Below are positions 27,389 through 39,975 of a stretch of DNA of 64,000 nt, piece by piece. The DNA comes from Tubulanus polymorphus (lineage: Eukaryota; Nemertea; Palaeonemertea; Tubulaniformes; Tubulanidae). The DNA lies in contig NC_134027.1 of NCBI RefSeq assembly GCF_964204645.1, forward strand, positions 6,684,485 through 6,748,484, written 5' to 3'. The notes under the pieces were generated by a model. It was not told the DNA's origin, searched no databases, and saw nothing but the letters and a program-made list of their open reading frames with translations. The first letter of the stretch is position 1; each line of letters opens with the position of its first letter. Position numbers and translations under genes: made by a program.

Positions 27389-30300
27389 ACGCTGGGCGAC
27401 TGGTGAAGTTAACATAATTACCTGAAGGGCCCAGTCGCCCACACACTCACGTTCGTGCACATTCATACCCCATTCATTACCATTGAAAATATAGTTCCAT
27501 GACATTTGGTACTTTAAATTGAATCGATCAGAAATATGTAACAATCTAAACATATTGAGAAATGAAATACCTCTTTACAGTATTTCCAAAGGATGCGAGG
27601 GATTGACATGATTTCAGATTTTTTATGTACTGAGTTCCAGAGTTTTGGGCCTTTGTAGATTATTGTAAATTGTATATAGTTATTCTATAGATATTCATTA
27701 TTTGCATAGATGAATATGCATGATATGAGGTCTAAAGGTGATTCAAATGTACCTGGTATACGTGAGAAATGTACTTATATAAATAAGAATGCTAGACAAC
27801 ACATATTAGATCCTTATTTTATGCAAATGAAATGTTTCATGTTAGCCGCATCGCCACACAGGGATTAACGTGATGTGGGGCATGCGTTAATTGCTTGATT
27901 CTAACGGACTAAGGGAAAATCATCGACATCCACAAACCTGATATTATGAATATGATATTATCATATACCTATTACTAGAAGTAAAGTGAAAATTGTACCC
28001 TAGAAACTCCCTTTTCAGGTTGATTTCTCACTGTGTACGAGCGGCTTACAGTTTTAGTTTGTTTCTTTAGTTTGTTTCTGAATAGAAAGTATGATGTTCA
28101 AGCTCGCACTTCAAGGCTGGATTACCACGGAATACAGTAAATGACTAGCGTCACTCAGGAATTGCAAATGGAAATGTAAATGTTGCTTCCTTATTTGGAG
28201 ATATGTGAGTCGGCTAATTTTAGATATCGGTTAGAGCCTTATCAAATCTCAGAAGGTCACACCGTTAATTACACCTTGAGATCGGCAATTATTAACCAGT
28301 TACAGAACTGTTCTTTAAAGCAATGACCTCAAACCTAACCTTGCATGTATAAGTAATTAATATTAGATTAGCTCATATGAGATTGGATCGGATGAGAGAT
28401 GAGATGAGGTAAGGTGTATAACGACTTAAACATAGCATATTTGTATACTCGCGAGACATTCTTTTCTTGCGGTCGTTCGTCTTTGCTGATGCCATTCACG
28501 TAACAGGCATTCGAGAAAATACACCGATTTATACGGAGTGCGCGTTATGATGGTACATTGATTGAAGAAGTTGCAAAATTGTGACGTCGAATGGCCTCAA
28601 CGTTATCTGCCCATGAATATCATCGCACAGCTCGTGGAACGATGATCGTTCTTTTTCCAGGAAAGCGCACGAACCCAATGAAGTGCCACATAGGGTATCA
28701 TATATAGTTCGAAAGTTGGAAACGGTTATTTCAAACTGAAGGCCATCGTCTCCAAGGTGAGAAGCTAGATTCTCAGTTAATTACCGGAAGTGGGAGGAAA
28801 TTGCAACGACACTTATCATTCTGATCTTTCTACCGGTAAATCAATAGATGACACATCGATCCAAAACAGTTTCTAAACCCATCCCAATCTTTGAATTTGA
28901 AGATAGACAAAAAATAACCCAACTTGTTCAATCATTGGGAGACCATCTCTGCAAAATGTGACTTCCTCCTATTTGGCCATAAACATCTTACTTTAAATAG
29001 AAATATTCAGTTATCATCAATAACCTCCAACTTCATATCGAATTACAATAAGCCATCTATGTATTTATCAATATATCCATCCATCTATCTATCTATTCAA
29101 TACGTATTTTTACGTCTTGCATGAAGCTTATAAGGCGTATGTAATTTTTGATAAAATGTTTTTCCTCTTGAAATAGATATTGAAAAATCTTTCAATTAAA
29201 ATAAAGCAAGATACAAAGCACACAAGCTGAGGGCAGGCAGCGTTACTGAAAGCGTACACCGATGCCTTTTGTAACGTGAAATTGATTTTGACTTTTACTT
29301 TTCAACCCGAGGAGCTTTTACATCTGACATAAGCAGTTTAATTCCATTTACGTGAATGTGAATAATACGTATAGAATTACGGGGTTTATGGTTTTTTTTG
29401 TGCAGAAAAAAAGATTAAATTATGAAAAAAAAAACAGTATTCCTATTAGAATTGCGAATCGGTTTCACTATTGCCCATAAAGTTATCAAGATCAAAAGAG
29501 GATTTCTAGGCAGACGTGCAGATAATCAAATTTAGATTGTTAATTGTTTAATCAACAGTTAGCTTGAACTAAAGAAAAATTGATTTCTAATTAATGTTCT
29601 CCAGTTTATCATCGGACAGGAACTAATCACTTCTGATAGAGCATATAATGAGACAATTAATTATACGTTAATCGTGTTGAAGGATAAACTTTGCTTTTGC
29701 CATCAATTAAAAAATCACAAGGGAAAAGGATTTCTATTTCTGTTCATCGTTTTTTTTTCTGGCGATTTCGAAACTGTCAGAAATTAAACCATTACATCAA
29801 TTGCAAGATCAATTTATCAAAATTATCATTTTATCAAAAAAGTGAGGGCAACACCACGACAAGCTAGTGATTTAATATGTTTGATAATTCTGGTTGAATG
29901 AATTAACGCGGAAAAATGAACTTCTATTAAAGTGATTATGTTTCTGGGAGCTACAGAAAAATAGAAATAATTGTCGTCAGGATAATGCTGTATCAAAATC
30001 AATGGTCTGATATACCAGTGCGTTGTATTCACTTAATCAAATCGGGGACGATCCAGTAGTTTGAAATGAAGTCCTAAAACATTCTAATGCCTCTTCGAAT
30101 TTTCCTCTTCCAATGGAACGCCGTAACAATTTCCGCGAAAAGGTCAGTCGCAAGAGTCATATATAGCGAAAGACATACACATAAATTGGCCACAGATATA
30201 TATCGCTTTTTGCTGAATACAAATTGTCCCATCTCGTTTACCTGCAAAGATGACCCGGTTCGTAAATGATGAGAAATGGCAACTAATTGCAGGGATTGGT

Positions 30301-33300
30301 GGTAACGTTGGGCGGAAATTGGAGCTGTTCTTACGTAAATTAATCACTATGCTAGTCAATCTTCTCATAGAGACGAACAAAAACGTAAGTTCCTGTCAAC
30401 ATAGAGGGAATTTACTGCGATATGTAATGCCACTGACTCGAGGCGACATGGGATGTCATCGCATCAACCTTTGTTTATACACATTTCTCGTCAACCGAGC
30501 TGCTATAGACATTGTATGCGTTCTCAAAATGTCTACTAATTGGTTATAAATTACTGGCAAAATGAAGATTTGGATTGAACTTTTTTACATGATGTCAGCT
30601 CAAGGATTTTATCGGGATTCCGTTGCCAAGTTAAGCAAGGATTCATTGCCTCAAAAGGATGTTATCATGTACATTGAACACCGTTCATTGACGCATTATA
30701 ACATTCGAAGATATCGAACTGGGATCATTTGTCTCTAAAGCCCCAGATAACGAATGGAATATTATCGCCATTAGGTATCAACTAACAAAGACATGTCGGG
30801 CATAGGTACGGAAGCGTACATAGGACAACCATTGAACTATTGCCGTTATTGCGGGCCAAGTCAAAATTATTTCAACACTAATCCACATTCTTAACTATCA
30901 TTGGTAGGCTCTAATGTTGCTTATGGGGACCGGTCTCTTCGTCTTCAACTTCGGCTGGAAGCGACCGAACCTTGGCGAAGCGAGGATGAAATATATTGTA
31001 GGTCTGTATACTGAAAATGCGTGCGATGATCTCCATTTATGATTCTAGGACAAAAGACGTTACAGTGCATTAAATTCTCGGTCGCTTTGGAGGTGTGGAA
31101 ACAACAGATTGGAATACATTGCGACATCGAGCGTTAAATCAACAGACGCAGACGAAGAACAATCAGACTTCATTAGAGCGTGGGTATTTTCCATCGAGAG
31201 ATCGCATTTTGATTATCGAAGAAAACACCACAAGATGCTTCAACAAGTTTGTTCGCGATACTTTATCGCTAGAAACTTTGTGTCTATTTCGCGACGCCAC
31301 GATTCGGGTGATATACCATCGATTTACTCGTGGAAACAACACAATTAAAGAAATTGAAAAAATGCATTTAAGATAATGAACTGAGTATTTGTATGGATCT
31401 CCCGTCTTTTGGTATTTCCATGCACAAACTGTCCGATTGTGTATGTGTGAACAAGCTGCTTTTGATTCGTTGGCAGTGATCAATGTGACCAATTGGAAAT
31501 AATGATTGGCTTTCGGCATTTCATTCTTTCAAGCTTTTGGCCACAATGGAACCGGTAGTACATAGCAATCCATCGCATTACAGCTACATTTTATTATCAG
31601 ACTGAGGTTCCAGATCCGATGGAACGTATCAGGGTTATCGAATATGTCCACGGTTCTTTTCCCAGTTATGAACTAATTATTCAATATGGCAATACTGCCG
31701 TATCGTAAACCGGGGCTTTCTGCAACACTCCGTCAAAACTTATTTTTCTGGGGAAACCAATTTTCCCAATTTGAATGTCTAGGATACGATCAGTTTGATG
31801 GACTTTATATATTTGTTGAAACTGAACATCAACATTGTCTTAGCAACTGACTTAATAGTCCATGTCACTTTAGATAGATCATAATAATAGGTAAATACCA
31901 CTGTCATATTAATGATTCGATAACATCCGAAGTGTTAGAACGTAATTATAAAGCTCAATTAAAATCATGACGATTTACCCATATCAGCTAATGAAATATG
32001 ATCGTTTGAACAATGGAGAAAAAAGATGAAGTTGCGTTCCACGAGTAGCATGCCTTACTACACGACCTGATCCCCGACAAAGACACCACCGCACTGTAAG
32101 AATAGAAAAACCGTTACCCTGGAGTATCGATGACAACAGGTTGTCGCTGTAATTACACCGGCTTATGTAAAGATCGAAAAGTACGCGTAAAAAATGTCTG
32201 CCGCCATAGCGCAGGATGACGCGTATGGAGATCTCAACACCTGCCGATAGCCATCCTTCATTTTTGTTTTATTCAAGTGTCAATTCTTAATCTTATAGAC
32301 GCGACATGCTTAAGCGGGTCAAAACAAATTTATGCGTATGATCTACTGCATTACTTCTTCTTTCGACTTATATCATTTGATTTATATACATGCATTTTCA
32401 ACACAGTTAATTCGTTCATTCGAACAATGGTGTCTGAAGAATGCCGAACACGCATAAAATGTACATCGCATTGTTTAGATCAAATACAGAAAAATCATCC
32501 AATCGAAAAATTAAGATTCGTTAATCTCTCCTGCAGACTACTTGGAAACAGCTCTCTTCTCTATCACCGCCGGTTATGTTATACGTCGTTATTAGGATCA
32601 AATTGATGTGTGATCTAAAGCTTGGACAGTACGGGGATCATATTAATCGTGATGCGGTAGTCTTTAAAATGTAATATCTATCTATTTGTGGAAACAAGTA
32701 AAGATCTGACAAAGAGACGCACCCACATTCTGCATGATACATACACGAAAGGCAATAAAATTGAGTCAAACTTGATGAATTATACGGGCGATCATAAAAA
32801 TTACATCTGTTACTTTATGGAATATTAAGCATTAAGTATTAAGGTAGCATATGCATGTTTGTATTGGTCAGAGATATCTATGATACATCAAATGTTCGTG
32901 TGGGAATACTGTTTCATATGAAAATGAACTCTGTGCCGAATGCATAGTGAATATGAATATCTAACTTACTATTTCAAGGACCAATCTGAAGGCAATATGG
33001 TAATTCAACAATATATAGATAGTATGAAATGATAGATTTTTCATATCTCAAAGAAGAAATCTTCTCACGGAGGAAAATACAAAGCCAACAAAAATACTTT
33101 GAAGTCTTGCCTAATGCTTGATTGCATTGTCCTTTTCATTGTCTTCCGTGGATCAAATTTTCCAAGGAATAAAGTATCACATTTAGGCGACGGTTAGACT
33201 GCATCTGTTATTTTATCTGTCACGCACGCACAACTTTGAATCCGTGTGATAGTTTAAGGGCAGTAAATGACACATTCGTTTACCATATTATTGTGTGGTT

Positions 33301-36152
33301 ACAGCTGCAGGGGCGGATCCAGAATATAAAGGAGAGGCGCTCCGCTGGCCTACCGCCAGATAATTTTAGAAAATTAGTCTCTTTTTCATGCAATCTGAGT
33401 GTATTTAGGCACTGCATGACCATTTCATTCATACATTCGAAATGTACCCTTGACTTTGATAAGTAACATTAAACAACTGAAAATAGATTATACGATGGAA
33501 ATTTACCAACGGGGGGTGCTCTAGTACTGTACCCAACGCACCCCTGGATCCGCGCCTGAGCTGGATCTGGTGTGCTTCATCAATGCGGTCCGTCATCAGA
33601 CTATCAATTAAAGAGGTACGCGGTAATAATGCCAGAAGTAAAAATGCCAGGGGTGTAGAAATGCCAGAGATAAAAATGCCAGGGGTGTAGAAATGCCAGA
33701 GGTAAAAATGCCAGAGGAAATAGGGAAGGGTAAATTGATTCCATTTTTATGAGAAACAAGTATATCAAAACTTATAAACTATTCATCAAATTGTTGCTTT
33801 GATGTAATGAATTACAGCAAACTGACTCGTCGGAAACTTTCTGATTTCAATTATAATACCTATTATTATATCTAGAGATATGCTTTATTTGAACTGTGTA
33901 TTCAATATGTAAACTCAAAACTCTGTGCATTAATTTGTTAATATTCATAAATTTAGAAAAGCGTTATATATTTCTTGCTATGTCAGACTTTATTTTACAA
34001 ATTTGTGATTCTCTTTGTTCTATAAATTTGTCACTCATTTTTTTTTTTTTTTATGATCATAGGAATATGTTTTGTATATTGTATATCTAAAATGTGCATT
34101 CATTACGTAAAATCTAGTATAAATAAGAATATCAGGTCCAATGTTAATGAAATCTTCGCTTAATTTCCCTCATATTTCCTTCTGGCATTTTTACCTCTGG
34201 CATTTTTACCTATGAAGTGATTTTTACTTCATGCATTTTTACTTCTGGCATTATAACCTGGATTCAATTAAATATGTTTCATTTTTTGTTGAGAGGCGGA
34301 CAGCAAGTACCGCTAAAAAGGCAAAGGTCGGAATACATCGATATACTCGATTAATTTGACATTTGCCATGCCCGTTCCATAAACTCATCTAGCTGTATGA
34401 ATTCTACCAGCCACTAAATTCATAGACATAAATCTTCCGAGATGCTTTCATGGAATTAAATGAAAAGGTTTTCGCATTTCAAGTATGATAATAAAATACG
34501 AGTAAACGATTTTTAGAACTTCGCAACATCTTCCCAGGAGATAGACCCCGGAAATAAAGTGAATTCGTATCATGACAGGTACACACCGTACGATAACCCC
34601 TAGCCGTTATTCAATTAGAATAATGTATCATATACACCACACCTGTTACAAGCTTTAAATCAGATTTGATAACATAAGTCCGTACTGATTAAGCCTTTGT
34701 TTTGGATATGATATTATGGGCCACGTATATCTCCTATTATTTTGTAGATAGTTCCCTGAGTGCAGAATTTTACGTTGTTGCCTGGTTTTCACTTTCGAGT
34801 AAACTATAGCTAGTCCAACTGAGGGTGTCATAAATCTGAATATGCGTGAAAAATATAATTTTGAGTTATTTCTGCATTGGGGTTTTGGTTACGGTCGAAC
34901 TGATGGAAACATTGTTTCGATTTTTCTGGGATTCAAACATGATAACAAGTCGTTTGCAACCTGGAGAGACATTTACCTTACTCTACCGATATCTTCTTGG
35001 CGTGGGGCGTCGGGGCATCTAAAGCCATAGCTCAGAGTAGGAATTTTTATCAACGAATCTCGCAAAAATATAGATATGATTTATCTTTATATTCTCGTAG
35101 TACCCTGATTATTGATTTGGTTACGCGTACGGTGTGAGTGGGAGGATGATTAACTATCATCAGAGGCGCAATTCTGGGACAGATCTCAGAATTCCAAACT
35201 ATTTATTTCCCTGTGGTAACTGTTACCCACAGCTGTGGAACTACGGTCCACGGTACACACAATGTTATCCAGGGACGCGCACTGCCATTTCAATCATTAG
35301 GGGTGTGTCAGTGTCCATTTTTCTGACGGTTTAAATGATCTTTCTTTACAATCGACGAACATCCTTCCGTAATCAAGTACGTAGTTTATGGACCGACGAT
35401 GGGAAACGCACCAATTATTCCATTATGTTTGATTTACGCATACGTCGCCCGATTCGAAAACCGAGAACATCAAAACTGGGTTAGCTACAAACGTTTGCAT
35501 CGGAAATGCGCTAAGAAAATGAAAATGCTCACTTCGAAAAACTATGAACATATTATGTTTTTTAGCGACTAAATCTGCTATGAAAACCCCACAAGCAGCA
35601 GAATACCCAACTAAATATTTGATGTTCGTTCTGTTTATGTGGAGATGAAGGAACCTAAGTTGGGTGAATGTCGTAGTAAAGAGTACGCGTTATCAAATCA
35701 CCGTCAAAGCTTCGATATCCTGTATAATAACTCGTTGATAGTTACACCGAATTGTTTTGATAAACTTACGCTGAATTCGTAAATTGGGGCGATGAGAAAT
35801 CCTTTTAAAATCTCCGCTCATCCCAGAATAATAGCCCTGACACTTTGAGAATCAATCAGTCCCAACTTAAAGAAATAGAATATAATACGCTATCCAACAC
35901 CATAAAAAATACATATATCTATACTCACAAGTGTTTGGTAATGTCTGGAATGTTTGAAAGCACCGAATCAACATTTTCACTACCGATAAAGCTGCAATTC
36001 GTAATGAAACCTTCGTGGCCCACTGGCCGACATGTACAACCGTTCGGGCAATTTAGTTTCTCGGCTGTTACGGCCGAAACAACTTTTAACAGAAGAAAAA
36101 TCGCTAAAAAGTCGAATAGCGACCATTTCGGGCGATACGAATTCACGATCAT
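16264..36152 (-). CDS. Receptor tyrosine kinase with LRR and GCC2/GCC3 ectodomain
   Basis: 27 exons: 36152-35929, 27226-27155, 26975-26892, 26805-26734, 25736-25665, 25553-25482, 25407-25336, 25113-25036, 24501-24430, 24157-24086, 23645-23577, 22702-22631, 21887-21810, 21664-21492, 21249-21115, 21022-20858, 20446-20303, 19741-19544, 19366-19289, 18817-18687, 18330-18117, 18015-17905, 17756-17542, 17145-17023, 16947-16739, 16565-16460, 16386-16264; 3,234 bases, 1,077 residues. Order: signal peptide; LRRNT (CPNGCTC); 12 LRRs, one per exon, all phase 2, mostly 72 bases; LRRCT ([13 protein letters not shown]); a six-Cys module; three GCC2/GCC3-type modules ([24 protein letters not shown]); a membrane span about residues 672-697. 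Kinase: GQGAFG from 752, Lys about 779 (VAVKK), HRDLAARN 894-901, DFG 914-916, [24 protein letters not shown]. Tail: [16 protein letters not shown], resembling the YLDL site of FGFR and RET. It should be a plasma-membrane receptor; the ligand is unknown. The donor after GSVK (GTCGGT) is weak; extra small exons cannot be excluded. Confidence 0.88.
16721..16738. repeat. (ATC)n microsatellite touching a kinase splice donor
   Basis: A run of ATC triplets on the plus strand starts immediately inside the intron after kinase exon 16947-16739. On the minus strand the donor GTATGATGATGATG is therefore part of the repeat. Confidence 0.8.
19407..19422. repeat. (AG)n microsatellite
   Basis: Eight AG units in the intron between the third GCC2/GCC3-type exon and the juxtamembrane exon of the receptor kinase. 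Confidence 0.85.
24668..24803. mobile_element. 136-bp inverted-repeat element in a kinase intron
   Basis: The left end AAGCCCAATATACACGACG is an imperfect inverted copy of the right end CGTCGTGTGTGTTGGGCTT. Inside, CGCACGGAAACA and TGTTTCCGTGCG form a second perfect inverted pair. No ORF. It lies between the LRR exons at 25113-25036 and 24501-24430. It looks like a MITE; I could not fix a target-site duplication. Confidence 0.55.
27354..27386. repeat. (TA)n microsatellite
   Basis: About sixteen TA units, followed at once by an 11-bp inverted repeat (27393-27441). Confidence 0.9.
27393..27441. repeat. Short inverted repeat, 11-bp arms
   Basis: TGGGCGACTGG and its perfect complement CCAGTCGCCCA are separated by 27 bases. 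It sits directly beside the (TA)n tract, a pairing common where a small element has inserted into TA-rich DNA. Confidence 0.7.
33308..33558. mobile_element. 251-bp nonautonomous DNA transposon with 5-bp target duplication
   Basis: Starts CAGGGGCGGATCCAG and ends CTGGATCCGCGCCTG, inverted copies of each other with one mismatch. AGCTG flanks it on both sides (33303-33307 and 33559-33563), consistent with a target-site duplication. It has no transposase. CAGGGGCGGATCCAG-type ends are widespread in invertebrate MITEs; I do not assign a superfamily. Confidence 0.75.
33622..34258. mobile_element. 637-bp element with long inverted ends built of tandem ATGCCAG units
   Basis: The left end begins GGTAATAATGCCAGAAGTAA and the right end is its inverted copy (GGTTATAATGCCAGAAGTAA on the minus strand). 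Within both ends a unit of about 15 bases, ATGCCAG followed by RGGTAWAA-like sequence, repeats several times: five further copies on the left, and on the right two clean and two degenerate copies in inverse orientation. The AT-rich centre has no supportable ORF. It begins 64 bases after the previous element. Confidence 0.72.
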
Positions 36153-38489
36153 ATTTTCATTTCCATAACTTTCAATTTTTTATAAATTCCAATGACTTTA
36201 TCAATCGAAACCAAATTCAGCTGGTGAATTCGGCAGACTAATTTAAGGTTAATTCAAATCGTACGTTAGCGTACGTTATCCGTTTCCGTATCGATATTTT
36301 CCGGTAGATAAGTTACAATCGATAAATCGATGAATCGTTAAGCATAAGTAACACGTATTCATAACCACTTGTAGAGTAACATTATCCTACCGTTACATCT
36401 TTACCGGGATTGCTGTCGATCATATCGTTTGAAATTCAGCGATAATATCATAATAAGATCATCCGGCTTGATGTTTTAATGTTATGAAACATTAATGCCA
36501 TGCATAATCATTCGTGGATATCTGTTTTTCCGAAATGTTTTCGTGGAAGCGCGCGTGCGTCCCTTTTGTAGTCTGTAGCAAACAACACAACACATAACGA
36601 TGACATCCGCCACCACCATGTCGTTACTCTATCTGGTGGCAATTCCGTTTACTCAGAACGTGCCAAGCTGTTGCCGTAGCAAATCGCAATCCATTGCCAT
36701 CTGACATTAATGCACGACTAGCGAAATACCCGCCGAAATCATGCATGGGTACGTTGGTTAGGGCTAATGTTTTGGTATATTAGGATATGATGCTTTTTGT
36801 ATTAATACTACACAGACTTAGGCGTTAGAGATACAAAACAAACATTGCTAGAAGCTTAAGAAAGGTTCAAACTAAATGCACCTCTGAGCTGACGGTGAAT
36901 CTCCCCGTGCTCGTGGATCCCATGAGATAACGGTATTTTATCCAGCGCAGCCGTTCGATTCTTTGCCCGTGATTTGGAATGGTGTATTATATAATGAAGA
37001 TTTATTGCTTTTCTAATTGCTGCATCTACGATATCCCGTTGTACAATCATTGGTATATTATCTTTAACAGAATTTAGTAGGGAGATACTTTTGGGTCAGC
37101 GGTTTCGGAAAGTTATATATATTTCGCATTATTTTAAGAATTTATAGCGGTCTAAAACATTTCAGTCTTAACCATTGAGCCACGACTTCTTGCTGTTTCC
37201 CGCAAAGCCATCCAGATAGCCGGAGTTCCAGACGTAAGACCATCTTTCTGTAGATGTGAAATCCATCATCCGTTCATCTGAAGTGAATTATTTCAGGCCA
37301 CAAGCAAATGTTTTAGTAAATGAAAAGTGTTTTATATTTTTTTCCTAAATGTTAATCGCCCCAAAGAGCGGAAGCCGATTTGGTGGTTCTATCAATCAGT
37401 GTAATAATGAAATTTCAGATTTTCGTATATTTCAGTGATGCAACCGCAACGTACAGCACCCAAACCTTGCTGATAAACACACCTTGTTAACTTAATTCTG
37501 ACTACCTCGTAACACCATGCAATATCATGTGCAAGATACGATAGTCAAACGAATCTCTTGTTCCATGCGTTATGGCATCGTGCGTCGAAATTACTTCAAC
37601 ACCTGAACGAACGACAAGACCCACTAATTCTAGAATTAGTGCAACATGTCACGCGAATTCATTTAGCTTGTGTTGCCACGGTGGGATAGATACTCTTCCA
37701 GTGTGAAAATAAATTCAGTCAGAGATATGCCGATTATTGCCACATTGAGACGGGGACTCCTGATTAGAGCGTGGGAGATCGAAAGTAATGATAATGAGGT
37801 TTACATGGCTGCAGTGAAAACACGAACGCGCAGGCCACATTTTAATGAACGGATGCGATTTTGTGGCACTCGGAATACAGAGGAAACGTCACAATTTTCC
37901 GTCACATTCGACGTCTAATTAACACTCTGGATCGAAGCCAATATCCTAAAAGAACTGCGCAAAATTTGCGCGATTTCATGTTATGACTTCTAAGAAGATG
38001 TCAATCTAACAAAACAATCTTTTATGTCAAAAACAAATGTATGGCGGATTTCAGTCTGAATTCCGAGAAAACAACATGTAAATGACAAAACAATCGAACT
38101 ATCAAACAAGAGTACCGACGAAAGATATCTTTTAAGTGTAGTCCAATTAAAACAGAATGGTTACATATATTGCTGAGGTTAATAATAGTATCGCGTGGCA
38201 CGTATTTTGGAAAATAAATGATTTACATCTTGGAACTTGAAGCGCTCGCAACTGACCGCGACAATTACCCAACTCATGGTGAAAAACAACACGAAGTAAA
38301 TTGGTTTACTGTTACTGCAATTGTCATTTCGGGGGGTAAACGTGTATCCAATGTTATAACGCGGATCTAACAGTGATGTCAAGATTGTTGAATTACACCA
38401 CGTATGCCTGGGAAAAAATCAGTAAACGTTCCAAGGACGGACCTCTCCGTGATAATTCCATCAATAGGCGAACAAATGAAATAAATTGT
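36153..38489. other. Spacer of about 2.3 kb without a supportable gene
   Basis: It separates the start of the receptor kinase from the 3' end of the SHIPPO-repeat gene. It must contain the kinase promoter and 5' UTR. I see only short ORFs without motifs, and no repeat longer than a 16-bp palindrome near 37.62 kb. Confidence 0.55.
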
Positions 38490-38495
38490 TTTATT
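38490..38495 (-). terminator. Polyadenylation signal of the SHIPPO-repeat gene
   Basis: AATAAA on the minus strand, 79 bases after the stop codon. Confidence 0.6.
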
Positions 38496-38573
38496 AGACA
38501 ATCCACAAAATAAAGAAATTTTAATATGAAACAAGTACACCACCTACAAAGTTCAAATGATATTGCAAGAGTT

Positions 38574-39965
38574 TTAACTTGGATCCCGGATACGACTTGC
38601 CTCTATGCCGGAATATACCATTGGACTAGCCCTGCTCTTCAGGGTTACTTTGGGACCGTTTTGGATACCTTTAATCGTTTGGGCTCCAACAAGTACATAC
38701 TTGTTCGCAGCCGGCGATACGAAACTACTGGTTGATTTGTTGCGCACAGAAATACTGTAACTCGGCCCTGAGTTTTCAACGCCTGGGTAGTAGGTAGCTG
38801 GCCCGGGGTATTCACCACTTTTACACGGTCGCTCGAATCTTTTTGCCATGCTTATCTGCGGAGCTACGTTATTTTCCTGCCGGATGTTGTATTTGTTTGG
38901 ACCTGGTACATCGTATTTCGAATCGCAAGCTCGTTTCCCCATCGTGTGTTTCGGTCCGTCGTTCCGCGTAAACTCCCGCGAGAGATCGTAGCTGCCCGGA
39001 CCGGGAACGTTGAATTGCTGTACCTCGTCCGCTAAAGTGGGGACGGTTCTCTTGCGGAAGGTGTATGCTGCAGCGTTCGGTAGATTGATTGAAGTTACCG
39101 TATATTTCTCAGGTCCTGGATGCGGCATTGTCTCCGTTCGTTCAAACCAGCGATAAGCTAGTGGAGCCGTCTTTGCGTTTGTTATTTTTTCCGGCAATGT
39201 GTACATATTCGGAGCCGGGACATTCTGTTTAGAATTATGAGCGATATCTTTTTGACGACTGGAGATAGACTTAGCTACTGACTGTCCTATCGTCGAACTT
39301 ATGTCATATGCGCCCGGTGCTGGGTAGTTATCACGTACAACTGCTGGGAGACGCTTAGCAAATGAATAGGCGGGCCCCGGTGCGGTGGTGATAGTATACT
39401 CAGCTGGACCAGGTCGTATCTCTGGTAAAAAACATTCGCGTCTGCTTGATCCAAATGACTTCATCGGGCCTCCGCCAACACAAAAATTTGGTTTATAGTT
39501 TGGTCCTGGTGTGGTGAATCCGTGGGTATCGACGGGTTGGACTAGACCATGCGGTGGCCCACTGATACAACTCTGCTTCCATTTCAAACCCATTGTATAT
39601 TTAGCTCCACTTGTTCCAGTTGCCATATGGTTAACATTGTATTGAGAAGGAGGAGGTACCGTCGATATACCACGTTGAGTAGTCCTCCCTTTTCCTTTAA
39701 TCGTTACCGTCTTCGTTCGCCATTGCATATTCTTCGAGGTATTGTAATCGGCTGGTCCGACGTTGTACGGTGGCAATGGAGACAGTTTTCTGCCACCTAT
39801 TGAATATTCTGCAGCTTTGCTTTTGGTCAGGACGATATTTGGACTGTAGTCAGAGGGGGCAGGATTACAGGTTCCATGCGATGACAATGGAGTACCACCA
39901 GGCGGTGGAATGTACTCACCCATCGCTGTCCGGTGTATCGGTGGTCTTTGCGAAGGAGGTTTCAT
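38574..39965 (-). CDS. SHIPPO-repeat protein, CIMAP/ODF3 family
   Basis: One 463-residue reading frame from ATG 39965. I chose this ATG rather than one at 40010 because a clean acceptor (TATCTTTTAG) lies ten bases before it; the upstream exon is then noncoding. The protein carries about twelve Pro-Gly-Pro type motifs spread evenly (VGPADY, TPGPNY, RPGPAEY, HPGPEKY, VPGPGSYD, VPGPNKY, YPGPATYY), the signature of SHIPPO repeats. Family members such as ODF3/CIMAP1 and STPG proteins sit on microtubules of sperm tails and cilia. At 463 residues it is nearly twice the length of mammalian ODF3 (about 254), so exact orthology is open. It is divergently transcribed from the EFCAB12-like gene. Confidence 0.9.
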   Translation of the reverse strand: MKPPSQRPPIHRTAMGEYIPPPGGTPLSSHGTCNPAPSDYSPNIVLTKSKAAEYSIGGRKLSPLPPYNVGPADYNTSKNMQWRTKTVTIKGKGRTTQRGISTVPPPSQYNVNHMATGTSGAKYTMGLKWKQSCISGPPHGLVQPVDTHGFTTPGPNYKPNFCVGGGPMKSFGSSRRECFLPEIRPGPAEYTITTAPGPAYSFAKRLPAVVRDNYPAPGAYDISSTIGQSVAKSISSRQKDIAHNSKQNVPAPNMYTLPEKITNAKTAPLAYRWFERTETMPHPGPEKYTVTSINLPNAAAYTFRKRTVPTLADEVQQFNVPGPGSYDLSREFTRNDGPKHTMGKRACDSKYDVPGPNKYNIRQENNVAPQISMAKRFERPCKSGEYPGPATYYPGVENSGPSYSISVRNKSTSSFVSPAANKYVLVGAQTIKGIQNGPKVTLKSRASPMVYSGIEASRIRDPS

Positions 39966-39975
39966 TGTTGATTTC

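Larger units (their letters stand above)
27227..35928 (-). other. First intron of the receptor kinase, 8.7 kb
   Basis: The signal-peptide/LRRNT exon and the first LRR exon are joined in phase 2 across this interval. It holds two adjacent MITE-like elements (33.3 and 33.6-34.3 kb), a (TA)n run and a small palindrome. I see no coding exon with paired splice sites here, though an additional 72-base LRR exon would be easy to miss. Confidence 0.6.
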
